From: CAIQQQ01 sp037445025
Lineage (GTDB): Bacteria > Pseudomonadota > Alphaproteobacteria > Acetobacterales > Acetobacteraceae
Reading direction: 5' to 3'
Length of the DNA: 64,000 nucleotides
Assembly (NCBI GenBank): GCA_037445025.1
Contig: JBBILI010000013.1
Coordinates: 1 to 64,000, forward strand
The notes below the pieces were generated by a model. The model saw nothing but the letters and a program-made list of their open reading frames with translations, was not told the DNA's origin and searched no databases. Of the stretch, positions 7,170 through 15,431 are shown piece by piece (positions within the stretch are counted from its first letter, which is position 1; every line of letters begins with the position of its first letter). The translations under genes and the position numbers were made by a program.

Positions 7170-9596
7170 CTAGAACCTTGTACCGAATCCGAACCGGAAA
7201 ATCTGTCCCTGGTCGTAGTGCTGCTTGATCACGAAGGGCGCGAGATCGAGGTTGATCAGGCCGAACGGCGTCTTCCAGGACACGCCGAAGCCGGCGCCAA
7301 GCCGAAATCCACGCTTGTCGTAGACCGGCGGCTGGCCGTTCGCACCAACGGGGATCACCCCTCGGGCGGCGCTGGGCACGTTGAACAGCGTGCCGAGGTC
7401 AACGAAGCTGCGGCCCGTCAGGCCGAGATCCGGCGAGACCGGCAGCGGAAAACGCAGCTCGGTGGACTGGGTGATCAGCGTGCGGCCACCGAGGCTGTCA
7501 CCCCCGTTGGTGGCGTGCGGGCCGGCACCGCCGGTCTGGAAGCCACGCAGATTGTCGCCACCGAGGAAGAAGCGGTCGATGATCTTTTCCTGACGGTTGA
7601 TCGGGAGCAGCTGGCCGGCGCCGGCAGACAGTGCCAGGCCCCAGTCGGGGTCGCCGGTCAGCCAGTCAAGCGGCACGAAATAGGTGCCGTCCACCTTGGC
7701 GCGCACAAAGCTGACATTGCCGCCCAGACCCGCGAAATCGGTGCCGAACCGGATGATGCCGCCGGACCTGGGATCAAGCTTGCTGTCGCGATAGTCCAGC
7801 GAAAGCGTCTGGCTGATCTGCGAGAGCAGGCTGGTCCCCTGCTCGTCCTGCACGTAGATGCTGGCGCCGGGCTGGATGTTGGTGATCGATCGCTGCACCA
7901 GCGAGTAGGTCCAGGCCTGCCGCAGATGCTCGCTGATCTCGTAGCCCAGCGTGAACGAGCCACCCGCACGGCGCTCGGAATATTGCGCCACCGAGTTATT
8001 GTTGTTGTCGATCAGGAACAGGTCGGTGCTGGCGACGAGGTTGTTGCCGAGGAAATACGGATCGACGACGTTGATGTCGAACTGGGTGCGGCGCTGCGCG
8101 AGAACGCCGTTGATGCCGGCATCGATGCCGGTGCCGATCAGGTTCTTCTCGCGCAGACCGGCATTCAGCAGGGCGCCCGCGTCAGACGAGTAGCCGCCGC
8201 CCAGCGTCAGCTCGCCGGTCGCCTTTTCCTCCACGTTCACATTCACCACCGCCTTGTCGGCCACCGAGCCGGGGCCCGAGGTGACCGAGACCGCGTTGAA
8301 ATAGTTCAGATCCTCCAGCCGCTGGCGCGACCGCCGCAGCAGGGCGGCGTTGAACGCGTCGCCCTCGGCCAGCTTGAACTCACGGCGGATCACCTCGTCC
8401 TTGGTGCGGACGTTGCCGGTGATGTCGATCCGCTCGACATAGACCTGCGGTCCCTCGCCCACGTCGAACACCAGGTCGACCGTGTGCTTCTCCTTGTCGC
8501 GCTTGACCTGCGGCTTCACGGCCACAAACGCGTAGCCGCGGTTCTGTACCTCGGTGGTGATCTTATCAACCGACTTCTCGATCGCGTCACCGTCGTACCA
8601 GTCGCCGGCCGCAAGGGTCACGCTCGGCGTCAGCGCCGCGCCATCGAGATTGCGCAGCGACGAGTTCACCGTGACGCTGGCAACCTTGTAGCGCGCCCCC
8701 TCGTTGATGGTGAAGCTGAGGAAGAACGCGTTGCGGTCCGTGGTCAGCTCGCCGGTGCCGCTGGTGATGTCAACATCGGCATAGCCGTTCTTGAGATAGA
8801 ACCGGCGCAGCAGCTCCTTGTCATAGGCGACCCGCTCCGGATCATAGCTGTCCGACGTCGACAGGAACCGCCACCACGCCTCCTCCCGCGCGCTGATGAT
8901 GTCCTTGAGCCGCCCCTCGCTGAACGCATGATTGCCCACGAAGGTGATGCGGCTGATATACGCCGCCGCCCCGTCCGAAATCTCGAACACGACATCAACC
9001 CGGTTCTGGTCGAGCTTGATGATCTTGGGTTCGACCCGGGCGTTGAAACGGCCCTTCTTGGCATAGGCATCGAGAATCTTTTGCCGGTCCTGCTCGGCCA
9101 GCTGCGGCGTGAACACCGAACGCGACCGCAACGCGACAGTGGAGCGCAGAATCTCGTCGGTCAGCTGGTGATTGCCCTCGAACGCAATGCGGTTGACAAT
9201 CGGGTTCTCAGCCACCCGCACCACCAGCGTGTTGCCGTCACGCCGCAGCGCGACATCGCTGAACAGGCCCGTGGCATAAAGCGTCTTCAGCGACCGATCG
9301 AGCCGGTCGGCATCGAAGGTGTCGCCAGGCTGCACCAGCATGTAGGACCGGACCGTGCCCGCCTCGATTCGCTCGTTGCCCTCAACCTTGATGGCGTCGA
9401 TCACGCCCCCCGCCATCGAAGCCTGGGCCACAACCTGCTGGCCGAGCGGATGACCCTGCATCTCCCCCGGGCGCGGCAAACCCTGCGCATGCGCCGCAGA
9501 CATGCCAACCACCGGAACCACGCCAGGAACAACCGATGCCAGAACCGGAGAGACAATGCCGGTGAGAACCAGCAGGGCGGCGCGCGTGCGAACCAA
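7170..9596 (-). CDS. bamA: Outer-membrane assembly factor BamA (TTG start)
   Basis: An 808-residue Omp85 protein that inserts beta-barrels into the outer membrane. Five POTRA repeats occupy roughly residues 60-400 (first: VIDAIKVEGNERIEAGTVRSYML). A C-terminal 16-strand barrel carries the loop-6 motif LRGF (NLRGFQTGG) and ends in FGFGTRF with the terminal Phe expected of a beta-signal. The start is best placed at TTG 9596: GGGGAG lies about 7 nt upstream and a signal peptide follows (VRTRAALLVLTGIVSPVLA...SAAHAQ). The frame is open for 62 more codons upstream, but that part has no matching features and overlaps a hairpin cluster. It is the first gene of the bamA-ompH-lpxD-fabZ-lpxA operon. 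Confidence 0.95.
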   Translation of the reverse strand: MVRTRAALLVLTGIVSPVLASVVPGVVPVVGMSAAHAQGLPRPGEMQGHPLGQQVVAQASMAGGVIDAIKVEGNERIEAGTVRSYMLVQPGDTFDADRLDRSLKTLYATGLFSDVALRRDGNTLVVRVAENPIVNRIAFEGNHQLTDEILRSTVALRSRSVFTPQLAEQDRQKILDAYAKKGRFNARVEPKIIKLDQNRVDVVFEISDGAAAYISRITFVGNHAFSEGRLKDIISAREEAWWRFLSTSDSYDPERVAYDKELLRRFYLKNGYADVDITSGTGELTTDRNAFFLSFTINEGARYKVASVTVNSSLRNLDGAALTPSVTLAAGDWYDGDAIEKSVDKITTEVQNRGYAFVAVKPQVKRDKEKHTVDLVFDVGEGPQVYVERIDITGNVRTKDEVIRREFKLAEGDAFNAALLRRSRQRLEDLNYFNAVSVTSGPGSVADKAVVNVNVEEKATGELTLGGGYSSDAGALLNAGLREKNLIGTGIDAGINGVLAQRRTQFDINVVDPYFLGNNLVASTDLFLIDNNNNSVAQYSERRAGGSFTLGYEISEHLRQAWTYSLVQRSITNIQPGASIYVQDEQGTSLLSQISQTLSLDYRDSKLDPRSGGIIRFGTDFAGLGGNVSFVRAKVDGTYFVPLDWLTGDPDWGLALSAGAGQLLPINRQEKIIDRFFLGGDNLRGFQTGGAGPHATNGGDSLGGRTLITQSTELRFPLPVSPDLGLTGRSFVDLGTLFNVPSAARGVIPVGANGQPPVYDKRGFRLGAGFGVSWKTPFGLINLDLAPFVIKQHYDQGQIFRFGFGTRF

Positions 9597-9729
9597 AGAT
9601 CTTACTCCCCACTGCGGCGCCGTCGCACCCAATGCAACAACCAACCACGGGTGACAGCAGAATACCCGCCCGGTCGCTGTAACGCCACCCACAGCCTGCG
9701 GCAAGGCGCAGCTGCGATTGGGGGACGGA

Positions 9730-9983
9730 GGAAGAAAGCAAGCGCTGGGGCGCTGCCCCAGACCCCGCATCGTGCGAGGCACGTGCTTCGCACGAGGGGG
9801 CCGAGCACCTGGACCTCTCGTTTAAAGAGAGCCCGTGCCTGTGGAGGGGGTCATCCCGCGCCCGGTCTTTCAACCTCGCGTGTCATGACCCCCTCCTCAG
9901 GCACGGGCTAAATCTTAACGAATGGTGTCCAGAGGCTCCGCCTCTGGCGGGTCCAGGGCAGAGCCCTGGCCTTGCTTGCTTCC
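9730..9983. repeat. GC-rich inverted hairpin pair with GGAAG(N)AAGCAAGC-type ends
   Basis: The left end reads GGAAGAAAGCAAGCGCT and leads into the hairpin 9745-9751/9755-9761 (CTGGGGC, loop GCT). The right end reads, on the minus strand, GGAAGCAAGCAAGG and leads into hairpins 9953-9969 (7-bp stem, loop AGA) and 9929-9947 (8-bp stem, loop TCC). A third, larger hairpin (9830-9909) lies between. The outer ends match those of the AT-rich hairpin family elsewhere; the first 16 nt of the left end recur at 29499-29514. The stretch fills most of the 400 bp between prfB and bamA. Confidence 0.75.
9830..9909. terminator. Large stem-loop between prfB and bamA (25-bp arms)
   Basis: Arms 9830-9854 and 9885-9909 are complementary at 24 of 25 positions, with a 30-nt loop. 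The stem begins AGCCCGTGCCTG. It is transcribed, if at all, between the prfB stop (10000) and the bamA start (9596) on the minus strand, where it could act as terminator or attenuator. There is no long U-run after it, so intrinsic termination is only one option; it may instead be part of the mobile-looking hairpin cluster around it. Confidence 0.6.
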
Positions 9984-9999
9984 TCCATGCCCCAAACCG

Positions 10000-11131
10000 C
10001 TACTGCGCCTGGGCGCTGGCTTCGGATCGCGTCGCACCGGCGCGGGCGGCCAGGGCGGCGGCCATGAAGTCGTCGAGGGCGCCGTCGAGCACGGCTTCGG
10101 GGTTGCCTTTTTCCACGCCGGTTCTGAGGTCTTTGACCAGCTGGTAGGGGGCGAGGACGTAGTTGCGAATCTGGTGGCCCCAGCCGATGTCGGTTTTGGC
10201 CGCTTCGGTGGCGTTGCTGGCGGCTTCGCGGCGTTGCAGCTCGGCTTCGTACATGCGCGCGCGCAGCATGCCCATGGCGGTGGCACGGTTGCGGTGCTGG
10301 CTGCGGTCGGTCTGGCAGGCCACCACGATGCCGGTGGGCACGTGGGTGATGCGGATGGCCGATTCGGTCTTGTTGACGTGCTGGCCGCCGGCGCCAGAGG
10401 CGCGATAGGTGTCCACGCGCAGGTCGGACGGGTCGATTTCGATTTCGATCGTGTCATCGATGACGGGGTAGACCCAGACGGAGGCAAAGCTGGTCTGGCG
10501 GCGGGCGGCGGAGTCGAAGGGTGAGATGCGCACCAGGCGGTGCACGCCGGCTTCGGTCTTCATCCAGCCATAGGCGGCGGGTCCGGTCATCTGCAGGGTG
10601 ACGGATTTGATACCGGCCTGTTCGCCTTCGGACTGTTCGATGAGCTGCATCTTGTAGCCGCGGCGTTCGGCCCAGCGCGTATACATGCGCATCAGCATCT
10701 CGGCCCAGTCCTGCGCCTCGGTGCCGCCGGCGCCGGCGTTGATTTCGACGTAGCAGTCGAGATTGTCGGCTTCACCGGAGAGCAGGCTTTCGATCTCCTT
10801 GTGCTTGGCCTCAGCGGCGAGCGCCTTCAGCAGCTGGATCGAGTCGGCGACCATGGTGGCGTCGCCTTCCGCTTCGGCCATGGCGATGAGTTCCATCGCA
10901 TCGGCTGAGTCGCGCTCAAGCCGTTCCACGGTCTCCATGCCGGTGGCCAGCGTGGTGCGTTCGCGCATCAGCGCCTGGGCGGCGGTGGCGTCGTTCCAGA
11001 GATCGGGGTCTTCGACCCGGTTGTTCAGTTCGTCCAGCCGGGCGCGGGCGACATCCCAGTCAAAGATGCCTCCTCAGCAGCGCCACCGACTGCTTGATCT
11101 GTTCGTTGAGGGCGTCGGATTCGGTGGACAT
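10000..11131 (-). CDS. prfB: Peptide chain release factor 2 with +1 programmed frameshift
   Basis: The gene starts at ATG 11131. Codons 1-23 end in CTT, followed by in-frame TGA (11062-11060). Skipping one base (11062) continues in the +1 frame to the stop at 10000-10002, giving 376 residues. Numbering after the shift puts the anticodon-like SPF at 203-205 and GGQ at 248-250, almost exactly as in E. coli RF2 (205-207 and 250-252). RF2 releases peptides at UGA and UAA; low RF2 allows the shift, so the protein regulates itself. It is the last gene of an amidase-PBP1A-prfB run (40 nt after the PBP gene). A plain reading frame shows only the fragment from 10968. Confidence 0.97.
11059..11074 (-). 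promoter_or_regulatory. prfB programmed +1 frameshift site
   Basis: On the minus strand the site reads AGGAGGCATCTTTGAC: an internal Shine-Dalgarno-like AGGAGG, then CAT, the slippery CTT, and the UGA-C stop context. It matches the classical RF2 site in order and spacing (E. coli AGGGGGTATCTTTGAC). Confidence 0.97.
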
Positions 11132-11171
11132 GGCTCTCGCTCGAAAAGGGGGCGGGCATGAAAGGCGCGGA

Positions 11172-13934
11172 TCAATACAGGCCGCCGAGGCCGCTGTCCA
11201 CGGCCGCCGCCTGCTTGGGGGCATCGCCTGGCGCGGCACTGCCGTCGGCGGAAAGCCCGCCAGGGGAGCCGGACAGCGGGCCGGAGGCGCCGGGTTCCTG
11301 GCCGGGCTTGAACGCGTCGGTCACCATGCCGCTGCCGCTGTCCCAGGTGCCCATGGTGACGCCGGGCGGCTGGATGAAGTTGAGCTTCGGGCGGTTCTTA
11401 AGCGCCACGGCCATGTAGTCATGCCAGACAGGCCCTGCCAGCTCGCCGCCGGTCTGGTTGTTGCCGAGCGTGGTCGGGTTGTCGAAACCGATCCAGACAG
11501 TGGTTTCCAGGTCCGGCGTGAAGCCGGAGAACCAGGCGTCCTGGAAGTCCTGGCTGGTGCCGGTCTTGCCGGCGATAGTGCGGTTGAGGCCGGCCACGGC
11601 GGGGGTGCCGGTGCCGCGGGTGACGACGCCTTCCATCATGTTGATGAGCTGGAACACGCTTTGCGGATCGGCGATCTGCTTGCGCGGATCGGCGATGACC
11701 GGCGGCTTGCTGGGATCGCTGCACTGGCAGGTCAACTGATCGGCGCGCCAGATCACCTGGCCGTTGCGGTCCTGCACGCTGTCGACCAGGGTCGGGGTCA
11801 CCTCGCGCCCGCCGGTGGCGATGGAGGCATAGGCGCCGGCTTCGCGGATGGCGGTGGTCTCCACCGCCCCGAGTGCTGCGGGCAGCACGCGCGGCATGGT
11901 ATCGACCATGTGGAAGGCGATGGCGTTCTTCGCCACCGCGTCCATGCCCACCTTGTCGGCGACACGGACGGTGACGAGGTTGAGCGACTTCTCGAGCGCC
12001 ACGCGCAGCGGCACCGGGCCGCTGAAATCCATTTCGTAGTTGCTCGGCCGCCATTTGCCGGCGGCCCCCTGGTCGACCACGAAGGGCGCGTCGAGAAAGC
12101 GCTGGCTGGGCGAGATGCCGGCCTGCAGCGCGGTGAGGTAGACGAACGGCTTGAAGCTGGAGCCGGGCTGCCGGCTGGCCTGGGTCGCGCGGTCGAACTG
12201 GCTGCTCTCGAAGCTCCAACCGCCGGACAGGGCGAGCACCCGCCCGGTGGCGGGGTCGAGCGAGACCAGGGCGCCCTGCACCTGCGGGATCTGGCGGAAG
12301 GTCATGCGTTCGGGCCGCGCCGGCGCCTTGCCGGGGGCGGCTTGCGTGCCGGCGATCACCTGCGCCATCACCACATCACCGACCTGAACCAGTTCGCTCA
12401 TCTTCTTCGGTGCCGGCCCCAGCACGCCGTTCTTGGCGGGCCGCGCCCAGCCGGACACGTCAGACAGCAGGACCGGCAGCACCTTGGGGGTGGAGGGCAC
12501 CTGCGGCGGCGCATCATCGGGCCGGTCGAGAAAGCCCAGGCGCGCCTCGCTGTCACTGACTTCAAGCACCACGGCCGAGCGCCATGCCGGCAGCAGGCCG
12601 GGGGGTTTGGGGGCGGCGGCGAGGGCTGCCGCCCAGGCGGTGCGGAAGCTCGCGTTCACATCCATGCGCGCATAGGGGCCGCGCCAGCCGCCGTGCAGCC
12701 GGTCGTAGCGCATCAGCCCGTCGCGCAGCGCGCGGTCGGCGGCGAGCTGCAGGGTGGGGTCCAGCGTGGTGCGCACCACCAGGCCACCCTGGGTGGTGCG
12801 CTCGGCGCCGAACTTGTCGACCAGCCAGCGCCGCACCTCCTCGGTGAAGTATTCGCCGCCCACCAGCGTCTCGGCGCGGCGGAAGCCGGAGGGCGCGATC
12901 GGCGCCGCCCGCGCCGCCACGGCCTGCTCTGGGGTGATGGCGTGATCAGCCTCCATCCGGTCGATCACATAGTCACGCCGCGTCCGGGCGGCTTCGGGAA
13001 AGCGGAACGGGTTGTAGTTGTTCGGCGCCTTGGGCAGGGCGGCGAGAAAGGCCGCTTCGGGAATGGTCAGCTCATCGAGCGACTTGTTGAAATACGCCTG
13101 CGCCGCCGCGGCCACGCCATAGGCCTGCAGGCCGAGATAGATCTCGTTGAGGTAGAGCTCGAGGATGCGATCCTTGCTCATGCTCTGCTCGATGCGCAGC
13201 GCGATCAGCGCCTCGCGGATCTTGCGCCCGATGCTGACTTCGTTGCCGACCAGCATGTTCTTGGCGACCTGCTGGGTGATGCTGGAGGCACCCTCCGGCC
13301 GGCGCCCCTGGCCGTAATGCACGAGGTCCGACACCAGGGCACGCAGCACGGCCTGCGGATCCACCCCTTTATGGGTGTAGAAGTTCTGGTCCTCGGCCGA
13401 GATGAAGGCCTGCTTCACCAGCCTCGGGATCGCCGAGCTCGGCACGAAGATGCGCCGCTCGGTGGCGAGTTCCGCGAGCAGCCGGCTGTCGCCGGCATAC
13501 ACCCGGCTCATCACGCGCGGCTCGTAGGTGCGCAGGCTGTCCAGGCTCGGCAGATCGGCGGAGTAGCGCTGATACAGGCCGTACGCGGCCACGCCGCCGA
13601 TGACGAGGGCGAGCATGCCAATCCCGATCATCAGGCCGAACAGCCGGGCAAACACATCGAACAGGCCGAACCCGCCGCGGCGCGGCTTCCCCGGATTGCG
13701 CCCTGTCGGCGGCTTCGGCGGCTTCGCCGGCTTCGGCGGCGCGCCATCGCGAACGGGTTCCGCCAGCAGACGCTCCCGCGGTGCTGCAGGCTGGGAGGCT
13801 TCGGGCAGCGAGAAATCCAACGGCGCGTCCTGCCCGAAGCTGGGCGGAACCCGACGCGGTCTGTCCTCATGAGGAACCCTGGGGGCGCGCCCACGGGAGG
13901 GGGGCCGCTCACCGGCGTTAAAGGTCTCTGGCAT
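11172..13934 (-). CDS. mrcA: Class A penicillin-binding protein 1A
   Basis: A 920-residue bifunctional peptidoglycan synthase. A disordered Pro/Arg-rich cytoplasmic N-terminus of about 95 residues precedes one transmembrane helix (FGLMIGIGMLALVIGGVAAYGLY). The GT51 glycosyltransferase follows, with the catalytic Glu in FISAEDQNFYTHKGVD and the block GASSITQQVAKNML. The transpeptidase has SxxK in PGSSFKPF, SxN in KSLN, and KTG in IAGKTGTSQ. It polymerises lipid II and cross-links stem peptides at the outer face of the inner membrane. It lies between the amidase gene (45 nt upstream) and prfB. The C-terminal 60 or so residues are Gly/Ser/Pro-rich and probably unstructured. Confidence 0.96.
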   Translation of the reverse strand: MPETFNAGERPPSRGRAPRVPHEDRPRRVPPSFGQDAPLDFSLPEASQPAAPRERLLAEPVRDGAPPKPAKPPKPPTGRNPGKPRRGGFGLFDVFARLFGLMIGIGMLALVIGGVAAYGLYQRYSADLPSLDSLRTYEPRVMSRVYAGDSRLLAELATERRIFVPSSAIPRLVKQAFISAEDQNFYTHKGVDPQAVLRALVSDLVHYGQGRRPEGASSITQQVAKNMLVGNEVSIGRKIREALIALRIEQSMSKDRILELYLNEIYLGLQAYGVAAAAQAYFNKSLDELTIPEAAFLAALPKAPNNYNPFRFPEAARTRRDYVIDRMEADHAITPEQAVAARAAPIAPSGFRRAETLVGGEYFTEEVRRWLVDKFGAERTTQGGLVVRTTLDPTLQLAADRALRDGLMRYDRLHGGWRGPYARMDVNASFRTAWAAALAAAPKPPGLLPAWRSAVVLEVSDSEARLGFLDRPDDAPPQVPSTPKVLPVLLSDVSGWARPAKNGVLGPAPKKMSELVQVGDVVMAQVIAGTQAAPGKAPARPERMTFRQIPQVQGALVSLDPATGRVLALSGGWSFESSQFDRATQASRQPGSSFKPFVYLTALQAGISPSQRFLDAPFVVDQGAAGKWRPSNYEMDFSGPVPLRVALEKSLNLVTVRVADKVGMDAVAKNAIAFHMVDTMPRVLPAALGAVETTAIREAGAYASIATGGREVTPTLVDSVQDRNGQVIWRADQLTCQCSDPSKPPVIADPRKQIADPQSVFQLINMMEGVVTRGTGTPAVAGLNRTIAGKTGTSQDFQDAWFSGFTPDLETTVWIGFDNPTTLGNNQTGGELAGPVWHDYMAVALKNRPKLNFIQPPGVTMGTWDSGSGMVTDAFKPGQEPGASGPLSGSPGGLSADGSAAPGDAPKQAAAVDSGLGGLY

Positions 13935-13979
13935 GGCGCTCCATACACCGAAAGGCGCGAGGCTGCATCAGCTTGTCGG

Positions 13980-14765
13980 TCAGCCCGCCAGAGATGCGGG
14001 CGGCAGGGCTGAGAAATACGCGTCGACGGCGCGCTTCATGGCGGAGGCGACGCGGGCGCGGTAGTCCGCCCGACGCAGGGCCGCCTCATCCTGGCGGTTG
14101 GACATGAAGCCCATCTCGACCAGGACAGAAGGAATGTCCGGCGCCTTCAGCACCACGAAGGCCGCCTGGCGCTGCGGGTTCTGCAGCAGGCCGATCTCGT
14201 GGCCCAGCGCGCCCACCACGCCATGCGCCATGCGCGCCGCCCCCTGGCGGGTTTCCTGGCGCACCAGGCTCGCCAGGATGCGCGCCACCTCCGGCGAGGC
14301 CGAGGGGAGCGGCCCCGCGAACCGGTCGGCGGAATTCTCGCGCCGGGCCAGCGCCGCGGTCTGCGCATCCGACGCGTGGGCGCCCAGCGTGTAGACACTG
14401 GCGCCGCGCACGCTGTGGTCGGTCAGCGCATCGGCATGCATGGAGACGAACAGCACGGCACCTTTCTGCTGCGCGATGGCAACCCGTTCCGGCAGAGGGA
14501 TGAACACGTCGCGCGTGCGGGTCAGCGCCACGCGGTAGCGGCCGGAGGCGGCAAGCTGACGTTCCAGCTCCTGGGCGGTGGCCAGCGCGATATGCTTCTC
14601 ATAGGTACCGCTGACGCCGATGGCGCCGGGATCCTTGCCGCCATGGCCGGGATCGAGCACCACCAGCGGCGGCGGTCCATGATCGCGGCGCAAGACCGCA
14701 GCCGACGCGGGCAGCGCGAAGGTGACGGCCACGCCGGAGCCGAACAAGAGACGACGGGTGATCAC
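13980..14765 (-). CDS. amiC: N-acetylmuramoyl-L-alanine amidase (AmiC-type catalytic domain)
   Basis: 261 residues. It starts at GTG 14765 with GAGG 9 nt upstream and a twin-arginine-like signal (ITRRLLFGSGVAVTFALPASA). The Amidase_3 zinc fold shows LDPGHGGKDPGAIG (zinc His), YEKH with the zinc-binding Glu in TYEKHIALA, FVSMHADA (third zinc ligand) and LVEMGFMSN (catalytic Glu). It cleaves the amide bond between MurNAc and the stem peptide in the periplasm. Unlike E. coli AmiC it has no AMIN domain. It is probably the first gene of the amidase-PBP1A-prfB unit and is divergent from rne. Confidence 0.93.
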   Translation of the reverse strand: MITRRLLFGSGVAVTFALPASAAVLRRDHGPPPLVVLDPGHGGKDPGAIGVSGTYEKHIALATAQELERQLAASGRYRVALTRTRDVFIPLPERVAIAQQKGAVLFVSMHADALTDHSVRGASVYTLGAHASDAQTAALARRENSADRFAGPLPSASPEVARILASLVRQETRQGAARMAHGVVGALGHEIGLLQNPQRQAAFVVLKAPDIPSVLVEMGFMSNRQDEAALRRADYRARVASAMKRAVDAYFSALPPASLAG

Positions 14766-15431
14766 GAAATTGTGCCTCGATCCCCAAAAAGCCGCATGGA
14801 GTTATCATGAAAGTTCCAGGAATTCATCTTTCCCTTTGATTACGGCCGTTCAAGGGCAGCCCTGTGGCGGTGCCACAAGCGTTGCTTGCGAACCACACCG
14901 GTTTGCTCCATTGTCGTCCCGCTTCGGCAGCGTGCCGGAAAGTGTCTGAGACAGCAGCGAGCCGCCCCTTCCGGGCCGATCCCTGCCGGCGCGGACCGCT
15001 TTCAGGACCCATTCCGTCGCTTCAACCCTGACCCGGACAGACCGCCCCAACCACGCGGACCCCGGACCCTGCGGATGAAGTGCCGCAACACGCTTCCGCC
15101 TGCGCCGCGCGCATCCTGCGCGATGGCCTTGCCAGATCGCGGCAAGGCCCGGCACAGGGACCGGATTCCCGGCCGGCACCGAGTTCAACCGGGGCGGCGT
15201 TCCAGACAAGGGGCGCACCCGCCCGCCAGCTGCAGGGACTTCCGCCTTCCGTGGCACAGACTGTCCAGACACTTTGTTTCCGATCCAGGACTGGACGCCC
15301 AGGCAGCTATGCCGGGCCGTGTGCTTCGTCTCCTTCCCTGCTGCGGCGGTCGGTTCCGCCCTTCCCCCCAAGTTTCCGCCTCGGCGACCAGCGCACGCGC
15401 GCGCCGGCGGACCATCGGAGTTCAGGACTGA
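14766..15431. promoter_or_regulatory. Divergent intergenic region and long putative rne leader
   Basis: 666 bp separate the amidase start from the rne start, with no supported gene on either strand. It must hold both divergent promoters. In enteric bacteria rne has a leader of about 360 nt whose structure mediates autoregulation by RNase E; the length here would fit a similar arrangement, but no specific structure can be proven by eye. A small AAGC-GTT-GCTT hairpin lies at about 14878-14888. Confidence 0.4.

Noticed and set aside
6921..9911. 996-codon plus-strand open frame antisense to bamA
   Set aside because: It mirrors the real minus-strand genes in GC-rich DNA. It has no ribosome binding site or recognisable domain, and the opposite strand encodes clear OmpH and BamA.
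11094..14012. 972-codon plus-strand open frame opposite the PBP1A gene
   Set aside because: Composition artefact; the minus strand has intact GT51 and transpeptidase motifs.
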